Source: an uncultured Eubacterium sp. (GTDB taxonomy: Bacteria; Bacillota; Clostridia; Lachnospirales; Lachnospiraceae). From it: a stretch of 63,205 nucleotides of DNA. Positions 51,482 to 60,429 of the stretch are shown piece after piece. Made by a program: the position numbers and the translations under genes. Each line of letters opens with the position of its first letter. Positions within the stretch are counted from its first letter, which is position 1. The stretch spans positions 205,936 to 269,140 of the forward strand of contig CAJTMV010000003.1 in the NCBI GenBank assembly GCA_910577225.1. Direction: 5' to 3'. Under the pieces are notes generated by a model. It was not told where the DNA came from. It searched no databases and worked only from the letters and a program-made list of their open reading frames with translations.

Positions 51482-53626
51482 TTAAATGCCTCTCATCGTA
51501 AGCTGGATTCTTTTTCTGGCAGTATCCACACTCATTACTTTGACATCGACAACGTCTCCGACACTTACAGCCTCCAGAGGATGTTTGATAAATCGGTCGC
51601 AGATCTGGGAAATATGTACAAGACCATCCTGATGCACGCCAATATCCACAAATACACCAAAGTCGATCACGTTGCGAACGGTTCCTTTCAAAACCATACC
51701 TTCGGTCAGATCTTTCATATCCAGTACATCGCTGCGTAACACAGGCTTTGGCATATCTTCACGCGGATCTCTTGCCGGTTTTTCCAGCTCTTTGACAATA
51801 TCCTGCAGCGTGAGCACACCGATGCCGAGTTCCTCCGCCAGTTTTTCATAATTGGAAACTTTTTTGGAGATGCCTTTCAGGCTGCCGGTTGTAATATCCT
51901 GCGGGGTAAATCCCAGACTGGCCAGCAGCTTCTTCGCGGCATCGTAGCTTTCCGGATGAACGGCTGTCGTATCCAGCGGATTATTGCCGTTGATAATGCG
52001 GGCAAAACCAGCGCACTGCTCATAGGCTTTAGGCCCGAGCTTGGCTACCTTTAGCAGCTGGGAACGGGAGTCGAAGCGTCCGTTCTCTTCTCGGTAGGCG
52101 ACAATGTTTTTGGCAACGGTTTTGCTGATTCCGGAAATATATTCCAGCAGCGAAGCGGAAGCAGTATTTAAATCGACGCCGACTTTGTTCACACAATTTT
52201 CTACGACGCCGGATAGCGCTTCGCTTAACTTTTTCTGATTCATATCGTGCTGATACTGACCGACACCGATCGATTTCGGATCGATTTTCACAAGCTCAGC
52301 CAGTGGATCCTGCAGACGTCTGGCCATGGAAACAGCGCTTCGCTGGCCCACGTCAAAGTTTGGAAACTCTTCGGTAGCGAGTTTGCTGGCGGAGTATACG
52401 GACGCTCCTGCTTCATTGACGATCACATATTGTACCGGGCGAGAGAGCTCCTTTAATAAATCTACAATAACCATTTCCGATTCTCTGGATGCCGTGCCAT
52501 TTCCAAGAGATATTAATGTAACATTATATTTTTCAATGAGTTTTTTGAGTACAGCTTTGGATTCGTCGATTTTGTTTTGCGGAGCGGTAGGATAAATAAC
52601 GGTTGTATCCAGTACTTTGCCGGTCGCGTCTACGACCGACAGCTTGCATCCGGTTCGGAAGGCCGGGTCCCATCCAAGAACGACCTGATCCATAATCGGA
52701 GGCTGCATTAAGAGCTGTTCCAGGTTTTTGCCGAAAACACGGATCGCGCCGTCTTCTGCGGTTTCTGTCAGGCTGCTTCGAATTTCGCGTTCGATCGCGG
52801 GAGCGATCAGGCGCTGATAACTGTCGGCAATGACTGCCTGCAGTATCGGGGTCGTATACGGATTCTGTTTGGCAATCACCTGTTTTTCGAGATAACGGAT
52901 AATATCTTCCTGCGGAGCTTCTACTTTTACGGTCAATATCTTTTCGGATTCTCCGCGATTTAACGCGAGGATACGGTGACCGGCGATTTTGGAGACGCTT
53001 TCCGAAAATTCATAATACATTTCATATACGGATTCTGTCTCAGGATCTTTTGCGGCAGAGGTGATCATTCCTTTTTTGACCGTCATTTCGCGGATGCGGA
53101 TGCGGTAATCAGCTTCGTCGGAAATAGCTTCTGCAAGAATATCAGACGCTCCGTGAATCGCGTCCTCAACCGTATGCACTTCTTTTTCCGGATTGACATA
53201 TGCCTGTGCATCCTCTTCCAGAGGACGGCTGGTAAGCTGGAGACGAATCAGATCAGCCAGCGGTTCCAGTCCTTTTTCTTTTGCTATGGTAGCTCTTGTC
53301 CGGCGTTTCGGACGGTAAGGACGATACAAATCGTCTACGACAACCAGCGTCTGCGCAGCTTCGATCTGCGCCTTTAATTCCTCTGTCAGTTTGCCCTGTT
53401 CCTCGATGCTGGCAATTACCTGCTGTTTTTTTTCTTCCAGATTGCGCAGATAATTCAGACGCTCGTAAAGCTGACGCAGCACCTCATCGTTGAGCGAGCC
53501 GGTGACTTCTTTTCGATAGCGGGCGATAAACGGAATCGTGTTTCCCTCATCGATCAGCTGGACGGCTGCTTTTGCCTGTGCTGCTTTAATCTGTAATTCC
53601 TGTGCGAGAGTTTTTATAATATCCAT
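51482..53626 (-). CDS. tex: Tex-family RNA-binding transcription accessory protein
   Basis: A 714-residue nucleic-acid-binding protein related to eukaryotic Spt6. It has the N-terminal helical region, a YqgF-like domain (VVLGWDPAFRTGCKLSVVD), helix-hairpin-helix motifs (ISGISKTVAKNIVAYREENG) and a C-terminal S1 domain (GMVLKGTVRNVIDFGVFVDI). Length is typical. Roles in transcription and stress are known for homologues; exact function is not settled. It faces hom across a hairpin. Confidence 0.94.
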   Translation of the reverse strand: MDIIKTLAQELQIKAAQAKAAVQLIDEGNTIPFIARYRKEVTGSLNDEVLRQLYERLNYLRNLEEKKQQVIASIEEQGKLTEELKAQIEAAQTLVVVDDLYRPYRPKRRTRATIAKEKGLEPLADLIRLQLTSRPLEEDAQAYVNPEKEVHTVEDAIHGASDILAEAISDEADYRIRIREMTVKKGMITSAAKDPETESVYEMYYEFSESVSKIAGHRILALNRGESEKILTVKVEAPQEDIIRYLEKQVIAKQNPYTTPILQAVIADSYQRLIAPAIEREIRSSLTETAEDGAIRVFGKNLEQLLMQPPIMDQVVLGWDPAFRTGCKLSVVDATGKVLDTTVIYPTAPQNKIDESKAVLKKLIEKYNVTLISLGNGTASRESEMVIVDLLKELSRPVQYVIVNEAGASVYSASKLATEEFPNFDVGQRSAVSMARRLQDPLAELVKIDPKSIGVGQYQHDMNQKKLSEALSGVVENCVNKVGVDLNTASASLLEYISGISKTVAKNIVAYREENGRFDSRSQLLKVAKLGPKAYEQCAGFARIINGNNPLDTTAVHPESYDAAKKLLASLGFTPQDITTGSLKGISKKVSNYEKLAEELGIGVLTLQDIVKELEKPARDPREDMPKPVLRSDVLDMKDLTEGMVLKGTVRNVIDFGVFVDIGVHQDGLVHISQICDRFIKHPLEAVSVGDVVDVKVMSVDTARKRIQLTMRGI

Positions 53627-53949
53627 AGATAACTGATCTACCGCATGATTTCATGCGCCTTTCTATATAATTTTGCGTGTGTAATACAGTGAACGCCCAA
53701 TGGATGAAAGCTCTTTACTGTTCACACCGGCGGCAGGAGCAGTAAGTATAATTTGTAACCGTTCCATGGGGCGTCAGAACTGTTACTATTATACTGAAAA
53801 GTATATGTGGTGTAAAGGCGGTGGCATTGTTTTTTTTAAAACTTCATGATATACTGGTCTTTAATTCCTGATACAGGCGTGCGTATTAAGGATGATACAG
53901 ATCATGAGAAAGCGGTCATATCTGAATCTGATTTTGGGAGGTGGTTTTG
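53627..53949. other. Intergenic region with dispersed motif and dyads
   Basis: No gene is seen. TTACTGTTCACACC at 53715-53728 is a copy of the dispersed motif; it sits in a small hairpin TTACTG/CAGTAA (53715-53746 region). ACAGTGAACGCCC and GGGCGTCAGAACTGT flank it as a wider inverted repeat. The gap also separates divergently placed tex from the next rightward gene and so holds both promoters, which were not clearly identified. Confidence 0.5.
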
Positions 53950-54312
53950 TTGTATTTTGGCAGTTCAAATGAGCCGATGCAGCCGGATAAGCGCTCGATA
54001 CCGATGACGACAGCGGCGATTGTTATGAGCGTTATCGCGGTTTCGACTGTCTGCTGCGTTTATATATCTTTTATCTGCGGTATTTTGGGAATTATTTTTG
54101 CGCTGCTGTCCAGAGGCGGCGAGACTACGATGTCGTCAGGAGCCAGAACCGCGCTTACCGTCAGCGTGACTGCAATTGTGCTGACGATTTTGCTGTTTGC
54201 CGGTTCCCTGCTGACGCTGATTATGCAGTATGGCAGTATCGAAGAGTTTTGGAAAGCATATATGGAGCTGGTGGATATGTACGGCTCTGGTTATGAGAGT
54301 ATGTATCCGTAA
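53950..54312 (+). CDS. Small DUF4190-like membrane protein
   Basis: A protein of about 120 residues with two membrane segments (AAIVMSVIAVSTVCCVYISF region and ALTVSVTAIVLTILLFAGSL). The pattern of a glycine-rich GILGIIFALLSR between them recalls DUF4190. The first ATG lies late, so TTG 53950, placed 8 bp after GGGAGG (53936-53941), is the best start; GTG 53941 and TTG 53947 are alternatives. Its 3' end overlaps the convergent next gene by 22 bp. Function unknown. Confidence 0.7.
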   Translation: MYFGSSNEPMQPDKRSIPMTTAAIVMSVIAVSTVCCVYISFICGILGIIFALLSRGGETTMSSGARTALTVSVTAIVLTILLFAGSLLTLIMQYGSIEEFWKAYMELVDMYGSGYESMYP

Positions 54313-54725
54313 AAATAGTGCAGCAGATTTTTCACTATAAAATTTCCGATAATAAGCGCTACAGCGATCCAGACCAGTCGGTTACGATAGCGCATTCCGA
54401 CGCGGAGTTTTCCCTGACTGAGTCGCTGTACGCTCTGTGTGATCATAAAATACAGGTAAAGGAAGGCCGCGTAAGGTACAAACGGGTGATACCAGGCAGA
54501 CTGCAAAAGGCGGCCGTGCAGCAATGCGCGGACGGCTCTTGTACCGCCGCACCCGGGGCAGTAATAACCGCTGATCAGGTGAAACCAGCAGGGAGGCAGC
54601 CGGACGCGCCGCAGCATTGGATATAGAAAAACGGCAGCGGCGGCAGCGATCAGTCCGATTGTATAGAACTGGTCTTCGATGGTTCGGTATTTTTTTTCTG
54701 ACGGACATATTATAAATTTTTTCAT
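54291..54725 (-). CDS. DUF2752 membrane protein
   Basis: A 144-residue protein with three membrane segments and the family motif YYCPGCGGTRAV, a possible metal- or redox-active Cys pair. Function unknown; often near other small membrane proteins as here. It is encoded on the minus strand, and its stop overlaps that of the previous gene. Confidence 0.85.
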   Translation of the reverse strand: MKKFIICPSEKKYRTIEDQFYTIGLIAAAAAVFLYPMLRRVRLPPCWFHLISGYYCPGCGGTRAVRALLHGRLLQSAWYHPFVPYAAFLYLYFMITQSVQRLSQGKLRVGMRYRNRLVWIAVALIIGNFIVKNLLHYFYGYILS

Positions 54726-54808
54726 AAATCTGTTTCATTCCTGTTGTTATATGATATAATGTACGATATTATTATAACATAATTTTGATTGATTTTGGAG
54801 GTGTTTTT

Positions 54809-55345
54809 ATGATGACAGGAGCAATTTCCGGTTCTTATTCCGCAGCGTATCATCCGTACGCAGCTTCTGACCGTTCCGGTATGGTACGCCGCAGACCGGA
54901 CGGAGCAGAACCTGCGGTTTCTGCCCAGAGCGGACCAGAAGGCGCCGGCCAGTCGGACCGGGTAAAAGGCGGATACAAATCTTCTCCGGCAGACTGTCAG
55001 ACTTGTAAAGAGCGAAAATATCAGGACGGTTCTAACGAGGCAGACGTATCGTTTAAAGCGCCTGGACATATATCGCCGGAATCATCTGCTTCGACGGTTA
55101 TGGCGCATGAAAAGCAGCATGTTTCAAACGCGTATCAGAAAGCGGCGGAAAAACAGGGACAGGTCGTAGCCTGCCGCGTCTCGCTGCAGACGGCGATATG
55201 TCCTGAATGCGGGACGGCTTATGTATCCGGCGGAACGACCAGTACGTCGATTTCTTATCCGGATGAATCCAATCCTTATCAGAAGAACAAAAAGGCGCAG
55301 GATGCCATCCGTCTGACCGGAGCGAATATTGACTATGCGGCATAA
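54809..55345 (+). CDS. SprA-like putative metalloprotease
   Basis: A 178-residue protein with MAHEKQHVSNAYQKA, which fits an HExxH-like zinc motif variant (H-E-x-x-H: HEKQH). Two Cys pairs (CQTCKE, CPEC) may hold structural zinc. The Ser/Gly-rich N terminus is disordered. The family is SprA-like and of unknown function. ATG 54809 follows GGAGG (54797-54801); the frame extends to 54785 without a site. Confidence 0.72.
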   Translation: MMTGAISGSYSAAYHPYAASDRSGMVRRRPDGAEPAVSAQSGPEGAGQSDRVKGGYKSSPADCQTCKERKYQDGSNEADVSFKAPGHISPESSASTVMAHEKQHVSNAYQKAAEKQGQVVACRVSLQTAICPECGTAYVSGGTTSTSISYPDESNPYQKNKKAQDAIRLTGANIDYAA

Positions 55346-55369
55346 ATTTGAAATTAGGAGAGAGTTTTT

Positions 55370-56125
55370 ATGACAAGGCGTTCCGGAAGCGAATTAAAGC
55401 GGCTGGCCCGTGAATTTTTACTTGGCAACTGTTCTGCGGTAATGGCTGCAATGTTAACGGCATCTTTTTTACCGGCTGTGTTATTACTGCCGTTTTCGAC
55501 GGAACTGACGACAGGATTAAATGTCGCTGTCGTGACGTATCTGATTGCGGCCATTATTTTGAAACTGCTCGGACAGCTTCTGTCAGCCGGCGTATTGCGG
55601 ATGCACCTGCTTCTGGCGCAGGAGCAGCGACCGGCGTTTCGGGATCTGTTCTGGACGTTTCGAAACAGGCCGGACAGATTTCTGCTGGCGGCGACGCTGC
55701 TTTTTATCATTTTGTTGTTTCCGGTTGCGCTGGCAGGCGTATGTATCTATTGTTTTCTCCCGGATGGAGCAATGGAACAGGCCATATTTGCGGCGGGGGT
55801 CGCTGCGGTGCTTGTATTTTGCGAACTGTATCTGACTTATATGTTTGAGATGATTTATCCGTTATACATCGAACATCCGGATATGACGGTTGTGGAAGGA
55901 TTTCGGGCGTCTGAAAAGCTCATGAAGGGAAACAAAAAGAGATTTTTTGTGCTGCAGCTTGGCTTTTTGGGATGGCAGCTGTTGGGAGTTTGTTCCGCGG
56001 GAGCCGGATTTTTGTGGATCAGCCCGTATATCAGGCAGACGACAGCAAATTTTTATCTGGATTTGACAGGCGGCCTGGATAAAAAAGGAATCCATATTGA
56101 CGCGTCTGTGGATGACAGATTCTGA
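55370..56125 (+). CDS. DUF975-like integral membrane protein
   Basis: A 251-residue protein with about five membrane segments. It begins with a basic helix (RSGSELKRLAREFLLGN), as DUF975 proteins do, and has FRASEKLMKGNKKRFFVLQLGFLGWQLL (pieces FRASEKLMKGNKKRFF and LQLGFLGWQLL), the family's clearest signature. Function unknown. AGGAGAG precedes the ATG; 24 bp after the SprA-like gene. Confidence 0.82.
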   Translation: MTRRSGSELKRLAREFLLGNCSAVMAAMLTASFLPAVLLLPFSTELTTGLNVAVVTYLIAAIILKLLGQLLSAGVLRMHLLLAQEQRPAFRDLFWTFRNRPDRFLLAATLLFIILLFPVALAGVCIYCFLPDGAMEQAIFAAGVAAVLVFCELYLTYMFEMIYPLYIEHPDMTVVEGFRASEKLMKGNKKRFFVLQLGFLGWQLLGVCSAGAGFLWISPYIRQTTANFYLDLTGGLDKKGIHIDASVDDRF

Positions 56126-56140
56126 AATGCTCTTAAATAT

Positions 56141-56177
56141 TCCCGAATCATCAGAAATAGAATGGTTCGGGGTTTTT
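56141..56177 (+). terminator. Terminator after the DUF975-like gene
   Basis: CCCGAATCAT pairs with ATGGTTCGGG (one T-G), loop CAGAAATAGA, followed by TTTTT. Confidence 0.85.
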
Positions 56178-56223
56178 ATGCTGTTATAAAAAGTTTCTGA
56201 CGAATTTACAGAAAGGAATTTTT

Positions 56224-56721
56224 ATGAAAACGGAATTTGACATACAGCTTCGTACGATCGATATGTATCGATTTAATCTTTGGCATACATACACGACTTC
56301 CAGCGGCTATGTGGCCATATTTATGGCGATCATTGCTTTTTGGGCGGCGGTCAGAAGATGGGGAGAAGTAAGTCTGACGAATTCGGTCATGTGTGTGGGG
56401 CTGGGAGCAGTCCTTTTGCTGTATCTGCCTCTGACCTTGTATTTAAAGTCCGGACAGCAGGTGCAGGGATCCGCGGTATTAAAAAATGTATTGCACTATA
56501 CGATCGATGACAAGGGAGTGACGACATCTCAGGGAGACATGAGCTCTACCTTGTTATGGGAACAGGTTTACCGGGTGGTTGCAACGAGACATAATATTCT
56601 GGTCTGCATGAATCCGGGGAATGCGTTTATCATACCGAAAGATCAGGTGACGCAGCAATACGACACAATACGTGCGATTGCGCAAAAGCATCTGGAAAAA
56701 CACAGATTCAAAATGAAATAA
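56224..56721 (+). CDS. YcxB-like membrane protein
   Basis: A 165-residue protein with two membrane segments (about 30-48 and 62-80) and a cytoplasmic beta-rich C-terminal domain: VLHYTIDDKGVTTSQGDMSSTLLWEQVYRVV (pieces YTIDDKGVTTSQGD, LLWEQVYRVV) and FIIPKDQVT, the YcxB pattern. Function unknown. It is followed by tsaE after 45 bp. Confidence 0.8.
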   Translation: MKTEFDIQLRTIDMYRFNLWHTYTTSSGYVAIFMAIIAFWAAVRRWGEVSLTNSVMCVGLGAVLLLYLPLTLYLKSGQQVQGSAVLKNVLHYTIDDKGVTTSQGDMSSTLLWEQVYRVVATRHNILVCMNPGNAFIIPKDQVTQQYDTIRAIAQKHLEKHRFKMK

Positions 56722-56766
56722 AGATTTAATAAGATTTTAAAATCAGGAATATAGGAGATCATTTGC

Positions 56767-57216
56767 ATGATATACGAAACATATTCTGCAGAAGAAACGA
56801 AAGAGCTGGGCAGAAAGATCGCACAGCAGGCCAGTCCCGGCAGTGTCTGTGCACTGACCGGGGATCTGGGTGTTGGAAAGACCGTATTTGCGCAGGGAAT
56901 TGCGCAGGGGCTGGGCATATGTGAGCCGATCTGCAGTCCCACGTTTACGATTGTGCAGGTATATGAGGATGGCAGAATGCCATTTTATCATTTTGACGTC
57001 TATCGGATTGCGGATCCGGAGGAAATGGAAGAGATCGGCTATGAAGAGTATTTCGATGGAAACGGGTTTACAATGGTAGAGTGGGCGGATCTGATACCGG
57101 AGCTGATGCCGTCCGCATATCAGAAAATAACCATTGAAAAAGATCCGGAAAAAGGATTTGATTACCGCCGTATTACCGTGGAACAGGCTGGCGAAAGGAC
57201 TGGAGAACATTTATGA
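56767..57216 (+). CDS. tsaE: tRNA t6A biosynthesis ATPase TsaE
   Basis: Partner ATPase of TsaB-TsaD in threonylcarbamoylation of A37 of ANN-decoding tRNAs. The Walker A is GDLGVGKTVF; CSPTFTIVQVYE and FYHFDVYRI follow, then the VEWADLIPELMP motif. Length 149 is normal. The stop overlaps the tsaB start by 4 bp. Confidence 0.95.
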   Translation: MIYETYSAEETKELGRKIAQQASPGSVCALTGDLGVGKTVFAQGIAQGLGICEPICSPTFTIVQVYEDGRMPFYHFDVYRIADPEEMEEIGYEEYFDGNGFTMVEWADLIPELMPSAYQKITIEKDPEKGFDYRRITVEQAGERTGEHL

Positions 57217-57923
57217 AAATACTGGCCATAGACAGCTCAGGCATTGTTGCCAGTGCAGCTGTTGTAGAAGACGACAATCTGCTTGGAGAATATACGATCA
57301 ATCATAAAAAAACACATTCGCAGACGCTGCTCCCGATGATCGATCAGGTCGTGCGTATGCTGGAGCTGGATCTGCATACGATCGACGCGATTGCAGTTGC
57401 GGCGGGGCCCGGTTCCTTTACCGGACTGCGTATCGGGTCTGCCACTGCCAAAGGACTGGGTCTTGCGTTGGACAAGCCGCTCATACACATCCCGACCGTA
57501 GACGGACTGGCTTATAATCTGGCAGGGAGCAGCGCGTATGTCTGCCCGCTGATGGATGCGAGAAGGAGTCAGGTATATACGGGACTGTACCGGTTTCAGG
57601 GCTATCGTATGGATGCGGTGATCGGGCAGTGCGCCGTAGGAATCGATGAGATTGTCGCACAGATCAATATGCATGGACAGGCAGTGACATTTCTGGGAGA
57701 CGGCGTGCGGGTATCTGAGCCGTATATTTCGCAGCATTGCAAAGTGCCGTATACGTTTGCGCCTGCACATTTGAACAAACAGCGGGCGTCTGCGGTTGCT
57801 GTTCTGGCTATGGATGATGTCCGCCGGGGAAAGATACAGACGGCGGCGGAGCATCGTCCGGAATATCTGCGGCTGTCTCAGGCGGAACGCGAGCGAATGG
57901 AGGCACAGCATGACGGAGCCTGA
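57213..57923 (+). CDS. tsaB: t6A biosynthesis protein TsaB
   Basis: ASKHA-fold scaffold of the TsaBDE complex. It starts KILAIDSSGIVASAAVVED and holds the GPGSFTGLRIGSATAKGL motif. The 236-residue length is normal; the catalytic residues of TsaD are absent, as expected. Overlaps rimI by 14 bp. Confidence 0.95.
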   Translation: MKILAIDSSGIVASAAVVEDDNLLGEYTINHKKTHSQTLLPMIDQVVRMLELDLHTIDAIAVAAGPGSFTGLRIGSATAKGLGLALDKPLIHIPTVDGLAYNLAGSSAYVCPLMDARRSQVYTGLYRFQGYRMDAVIGQCAVGIDEIVAQINMHGQAVTFLGDGVRVSEPYISQHCKVPYTFAPAHLNKQRASAVAVLAMDDVRRGKIQTAAEHRPEYLRLSQAERERMEAQHDGA

Positions 57924-58413
57924 AAGCAATGTGCAAAAAACGGACGAAAAACGATCTGAAAAATTAAATACAGACATTATAAAAATGAAAAAAGAGCATA
58001 TTTCTGCTGTATCCGCTATTGAAGCAGAAGTGTTTTCAGTGCCGTGGTCTTATCAGGCATTTGAAAATACGCTTTCCATGGAGGAGGCACTGTTTTATGT
58101 GGCAGTGTCAGAAGGGAAAGTGACCGGTTATTGCGGCCTGTATCTGGCGGCAGATCAGGGAGAGATTACCAATGTGGCGTCCGCACCCGAATACCGGCGG
58201 CAGAACATCGCGCAAAAGCTGCTGCATACGGTGATGACAAAAGCGCATCAGCAGGGCGCGCAGCGTATTTTTCTGGAAGTCCGCAGTCAGAACGATCCGG
58301 CGGTCAGCCTGTATCAAAAAACGGGATTTCAGACCGTTGGAAGAAGGAAAAATTATTATCAGTATCCGCAGGATGATGCACTGGTGATGATGTACGAATA
58401 TGCCGATATATAA
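57910..58413 (+). CDS. rimI: Ribosomal-protein-alanine N-acetyltransferase RimI-like
   Basis: GNAT acetyltransferase of 167 residues. EITNVASAPEYRRQNIAQKLLHTVM contains the acetyl-CoA-binding motif (shown as VASAPEYRRQNIAQKLL), and NDPAVSLYQKTGFQTVGRRKNYY the closing part. It has an extra 25-residue charged N terminus. ATG 57910 has GGAGG upstream at 57898-57902, inside tsaB. tsaE-tsaB-rimI is a classical cluster. Confidence 0.9.
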   Translation: MTEPESNVQKTDEKRSEKLNTDIIKMKKEHISAVSAIEAEVFSVPWSYQAFENTLSMEEALFYVAVSEGKVTGYCGLYLAADQGEITNVASAPEYRRQNIAQKLLHTVMTKAHQQGAQRIFLEVRSQNDPAVSLYQKTGFQTVGRRKNYYQYPQDDALVMMYEYADI

Positions 58414-58552
58414 TATAAGCATGCAGGGATTAACAACAGTTAGATAATCGACCAGTGATTCCCGCTATATTCTTTCGGGCTGTTCCTTTATACTGTATAA
58501 GAACAGGAGAATATCAGGCAGATCAGTGCCGCAGACAGCCGGGAGGTAGAAG

Positions 58553-58771
58553 ATGAAAGCGTATTGTAATTGTTGTGGAAAAGAAATATTAAAAACGGAT
58601 CATACAGATGTTGCTTTGGAAGATTATGTTGTGATTGAGAAAAGCTGGGGATATTTTTCAAAAAAAGATGGTATTCGTCAAAAAATGATTGTATGTGAAT
58701 CCTGTTTTGACGCCTGGACCCGATCATTTACGCAGCCGCCGCAGGAAGTACAGGAGCGGGAACTGTTGTAG
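58553..58771 (+). CDS. Small zinc-ribbon-like protein
   Basis: A 72-residue protein with two Cys pairs (YCNCCGKEI and CESCFDAW) fit for a zinc ribbon. The middle reads DYVVIEKSWGYFSKKDG. I do not recognise a family. AGGTAGAAG precedes the ATG. The 140 bp before it hold no other gene. Confidence 0.65.
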   Translation: MKAYCNCCGKEILKTDHTDVALEDYVVIEKSWGYFSKKDGIRQKMIVCESCFDAWTRSFTQPPQEVQERELL

Positions 58772-58885
58772 AAGCATGTCCGGCGGAAAACTGCAGACAG
58801 GGAACTGCGAATCAGACTTGTAAATAAAGAATTGCAGATACAGAACTGCAAAATAGAACTGCAAAATAGAAATGAAGGTGTGAAA

Positions 58886-59812
58886 ATGTTAGATGTATGT
58901 CTGCTTGGAACGGCAGGAATGATGCCGCTGCCATATCGGTATCTGACTTCCCTGATGACCAGATATAATGGGAGCAGTCTGATGATCGACTGCGGAGAAG
59001 GGACACAGATCGCCGTGAAAAAAGCCGGATGGAGTTTTCATCCGATCGATACGATCTGTTTTACGCATTATCATGCGGATCACATCAGCGGTCTTCCCGG
59101 GATGCTGCTGACAATGGGAAATGCAGAACGCAAAGAACCGCTGACGCTGATAGGCCCCAAAGGTCTGCAGAAGGTTGTCACGGCGCTGCGGGTGATAGCG
59201 CCGGAGCTGCCGTTTGAAATACGATGTGTGGAGATTCAGGAACCGGAGCAGGTGTTTTATCTGCATGGATATAAAATTACCGCGTTTATGGTCAGACATA
59301 ACGTGACCTGCTATGGTTATACGATCGAGATCGAACGGCAGGGAAGATTTATGGCGCAGCAGGCGCAGCAGTATGGGATACCCAAAAATTACTGGGGAAT
59401 TTTGCAGAAGGGCGACACGATCGAATATGAGGGCCGCAGGTATACGCCGGATATGGTGATGGGACCGCCGCGCCAGGGGATTATGGTAACCTACTGCACA
59501 GACACCCGGCCTGCAGAATCACTGGTAAAAAATGCCGCTCATGCAGATCTTCTGATTTGCGAAGGGATGTATGCGGAGCCTGAGAAGCTGGCAAAGGCAA
59601 AGCAATATAAGCACATGACTTTTTATGAAGCTGCGCGGGTGGCAAAAGAAGCGTCGGTAAAAGAGATGTGGCTGACACATTTTTCGCCTTCGCTTGTCCG
59701 TGCAGAGGACTATATGCCAAAGGTACGCGACATTTTTGAAAATGCGCATTTGGGCAGGGATGGAAAAATGGCAGAATTGAATTTTCCAGACGACTCTGCA
59801 GACATCTCCTAA
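58886..59812 (+). CDS. RNase Z-like metallo-beta-lactamase-fold hydrolase
   Basis: A 308-residue enzyme with the zinc motif FTHYHADHISGLPG (HxHxDH), TYCTDTRP later and LTHFSPS near the end. It resembles RNase Z, which matures tRNA 3' ends; tRNA genes here lack encoded CCA, so such an enzyme is needed. The exosite region is partly atypical (a shortened flexible arm), so other MBL functions are possible. ATG 58886 has GAAGG upstream; a start at 58832 falls in a short GAACTGCAAAATA repeat and is unlikely. Confidence 0.82.
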   Translation: MLDVCLLGTAGMMPLPYRYLTSLMTRYNGSSLMIDCGEGTQIAVKKAGWSFHPIDTICFTHYHADHISGLPGMLLTMGNAERKEPLTLIGPKGLQKVVTALRVIAPELPFEIRCVEIQEPEQVFYLHGYKITAFMVRHNVTCYGYTIEIERQGRFMAQQAQQYGIPKNYWGILQKGDTIEYEGRRYTPDMVMGPPRQGIMVTYCTDTRPAESLVKNAAHADLLICEGMYAEPEKLAKAKQYKHMTFYEAARVAKEASVKEMWLTHFSPSLVRAEDYMPKVRDIFENAHLGRDGKMAELNFPDDSADIS

Positions 59813-59832
59813 AATGAAAGGAGGGAATTTCT

Positions 59833-60411
59833 ATGAAGAAATATATAAAAACAGTAATTATGGCGATTCTTGTCATTGCAGTGATTGTCGGATGTTATTA
59901 TCAAATGACACATCGCAAGACAGTAGCCGCAGAGGATACCGTGGAAGTGACGCAGCTGCAGAAGGTAATTTCCAGGCAGCTGGACAGTTCTTATCCGCCG
60001 ACGCCAAGAGAAGTGATTAAATTTTATAATCTCATTATTGAATGCGCTTATGGCGACGAATATGATACCGGTCAGTTCGAAAAATTAACGACACAGGCGA
60101 GAAAGCTCATGGACGAGGAACTGTTGGAAAACAATCCGACAGACACTTATAAAAGCCAGCTGCTGCAAGAAATTGCTTCTTATAAAGACGATTCCAGAAA
60201 AATATTGCAGACCAGGGTATGCAATTCGGATGAAGTGCGTTATCGTGAAGTGAAAGGACAAAAATATGCCTATGTACAGGCCGTGTACTTTATGAAGCAG
60301 GGCAGCAAAGAATTCTTAAAGACGTGTCAGGATTATCTGCTGCGGCAGGATCAGGATAAAAAATGGAAAATTGTAGCCTGCCATCTGTCGCAGGAAGAGG
60401 ACGAATCATAA
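59833..60411 (+). CDS. Anchored or lipoprotein-like protein, unknown function
   Basis: A 192-residue protein with one N-terminal hydrophobic segment ending VIVGCYYQ, which could be a lipobox-like site or a plain membrane anchor. The outer part is helical then beta-rich. PPTPREVIKFYNLIIECAYG is its clearest block. I do not recognise the function. AAAGGAGGG precedes the ATG; it lies 20 bp after the RNase Z-like gene and 18 bp before tsaD, so all three are probably one unit. Confidence 0.72.
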   Translation: MKKYIKTVIMAILVIAVIVGCYYQMTHRKTVAAEDTVEVTQLQKVISRQLDSSYPPTPREVIKFYNLIIECAYGDEYDTGQFEKLTTQARKLMDEELLENNPTDTYKSQLLQEIASYKDDSRKILQTRVCNSDEVRYREVKGQKYAYVQAVYFMKQGSKEFLKTCQDYLLRQDQDKKWKIVACHLSQEEDES

Positions 60412-60429
60412 AATCGGAGGAAAGTACGG

